Of a DNA stretch of 64,000 nt, positions 63,549 through 64,000 are shown piece by piece. The position numbers and the translations under genes are program-made. Below the pieces are notes generated by a model. The model was given only the letters and a program-made list of their open reading frames with translations. It made no database searches and had not been told where the DNA came from. The stretch's first letter is position 1. Every line of letters starts with the position of its first letter. Source of the stretch: CADEEN01 sp963840805 (GTDB lineage: Bacteria > Pseudomonadota > Gammaproteobacteria > Burkholderiales > Burkholderiaceae_C); the NCBI GenBank assembly GCA_963840805.1, contig CAWJAJ010000016.1, forward strand, positions 248,001 through 312,000. The letters are read 5' to 3'.

Positions 63549-64000
63549 TCAGGCTGGCAAACGCCTGCCGAGCACCTCTCCGTCACGCACCACGACCAGT
63601 TCGCCTTCGGACAGCGGCCGCCAAGCGTCGTCAGTGAGCGGAACGCTCGCGATCAACACAACAGACCGCTCGCCTGGGCCGATCGACACACTACCGTTGC
63701 AATCGGGCGCAGGGTCGCCGGGCTTGCAATGCCGCTGCAGCAACCACAACCCCGGGGGAGCGATCTGACCGGTCGTGCCCTGTATGCGTCGATTGCCGTG
63801 CGCGAAGAGTGCATCGCCGTCGGCGTAAAGGAAGTTGGCGGGCCCGAGCGGGCGCAGGTCGGCGGCAAATGTGGCCAACAGCGATGCGCGCGCATCCAGA
63901 GACGGTGGGTCAGCCCCGGCCCACAACACGCTCAGTCGGGCGAGCAGCGCGCACAGGGCGAGTTCGGAATCGGTCTGCCCGACCGGTCGGTACCGACCAG
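63549..64000 (-). CDS. Class II glutamine amidotransferase (YafJ-like), partial
   Basis: The visible part has about 150 residues; the start lies past the right edge. Motifs are RYRPVGQTDSELALCALLAR, LGPANFLYADGDALFAHGNR and a C-terminal VVLIASVPLTDDAWRPLSEG, as in YafJ/Ntn-type amidotransferases of unknown acceptor. Catalytic Cys (N-terminal) lies outside the window. Confidence 0.8.
   Translation of the reverse strand, partial: GRYRPVGQTDSELALCALLARLSVLWAGADPPSLDARASLLATFAADLRPLGPANFLYADGDALFAHGNRRIQGTTGQIAPPGLWLLQRHCKPGDPAPDCNGSVSIGPGERSVVLIASVPLTDDAWRPLSEGELVVVRDGEVLGRRLPA

Overview
The window is GC-rich and densely coded, with short or overlapping gene junctions. Its gene content is that of a betaproteobacterium, most likely of order Burkholderiales (a Rubrivivax/Leptothrix/Ideonella-like genus; this is inference from protein style and intergenic repeats). 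The organism looks like a facultative denitrifier that makes polyhydroxyalkanoate. No tRNA, rRNA, CRISPR array, prophage or insertion sequence was recognised.

Layout. (a) 1-5.8 kb: 3' end of a B12-dependent ribonucleotide reductase; a fluoride-resistance operon (crcB/fluC plus DUF190) behind a clear fluoride riboswitch; an MFS carrier; a DASS-type anion transporter. (b) 5.8-20.4 kb: the centre of interest. A nine-gene minus-strand operon (15.6 to 5.8 kb) encodes a heme-copper NO-reductase-like enzyme resembling sNOR (small subunit, CuA subunit II, subunit I with HSSQQ in place of HPEVY), heme O synthase, a SCO copper chaperone, a cytochrome b fused to two 4Fe-4S clusters and an MvhD-type domain, a one-helix protein, a second heme-copper-oxidase-like subunit that appears to lack the paired CuB histidines, and a cytochrome b fused to a 2Fe-2S/FAD/NAD reductase. 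Beside it lie a CtaA-like heme synthase, a DNR-type Crp/Fnr regulator behind its own FNR-type box, a short d1-like protein, cytochrome c551 and nirS. (c) 20.4-27 kb: TonB receptor, SirB2-like membrane protein, hemerythrin, NarX/NarL-type nitrate/nitrite sensing pair, RlmN-like enzyme. (d) 27-39.2 kb: housekeeping and stress genes (NhaD-like antiporter, LapA-domain protein, formaldehyde oxidation by adhC/fghA, HicA-like protein, MtfA peptidase, rhomboid, L,D-transpeptidase, DUF882 protein). (e) 39.3-46.4 kb: branched-chain 2-oxoacid dehydrogenase E1a/E1b/E2 facing a 2-hydroxyacyl-CoA-lyase-like enzyme and an acyl-CoA ligase. (f) 46.4-51.9 kb: small metabolic genes, an ArgO/LysE exporter, and its LysR regulator argP broken by an internal deletion. 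(g) 50.8-64 kb: a class V aminotransferase with a complete livKHMGF transporter, shikimate dehydrogenase, an IclR regulator with a palindromic site before a ketosteroid-dehydrogenase-like flavoenzyme, SDR plus PHA synthase, a histidine-kinase remnant and a partial class II amidotransferase.

How it works together (inference). NirS reduces nitrite to NO using electrons from c551. In the absence of norB/norC here, the sNOR-like oxidoreductase may remove NO, with heme O/A made by the local ctaB and ctaA and copper delivered by SCO. The two cytochrome b fusions could link NAD(P)H or iron-sulphur electron carriers to the quinone pool beside it. DNR and NarXL provide NO and nitrate/nitrite control.

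Data quality. Many otherwise well-conserved genes carry single-base frameshifts, clustered at 12-31 kb and especially 40.5-55.5 kb, whereas 56-63 kb and most of 31-40 kb are clean. The pattern suggests consensus errors in GC-rich sequence more than real pseudogenes. For such genes the full homologous span is given and the break positions are stated.
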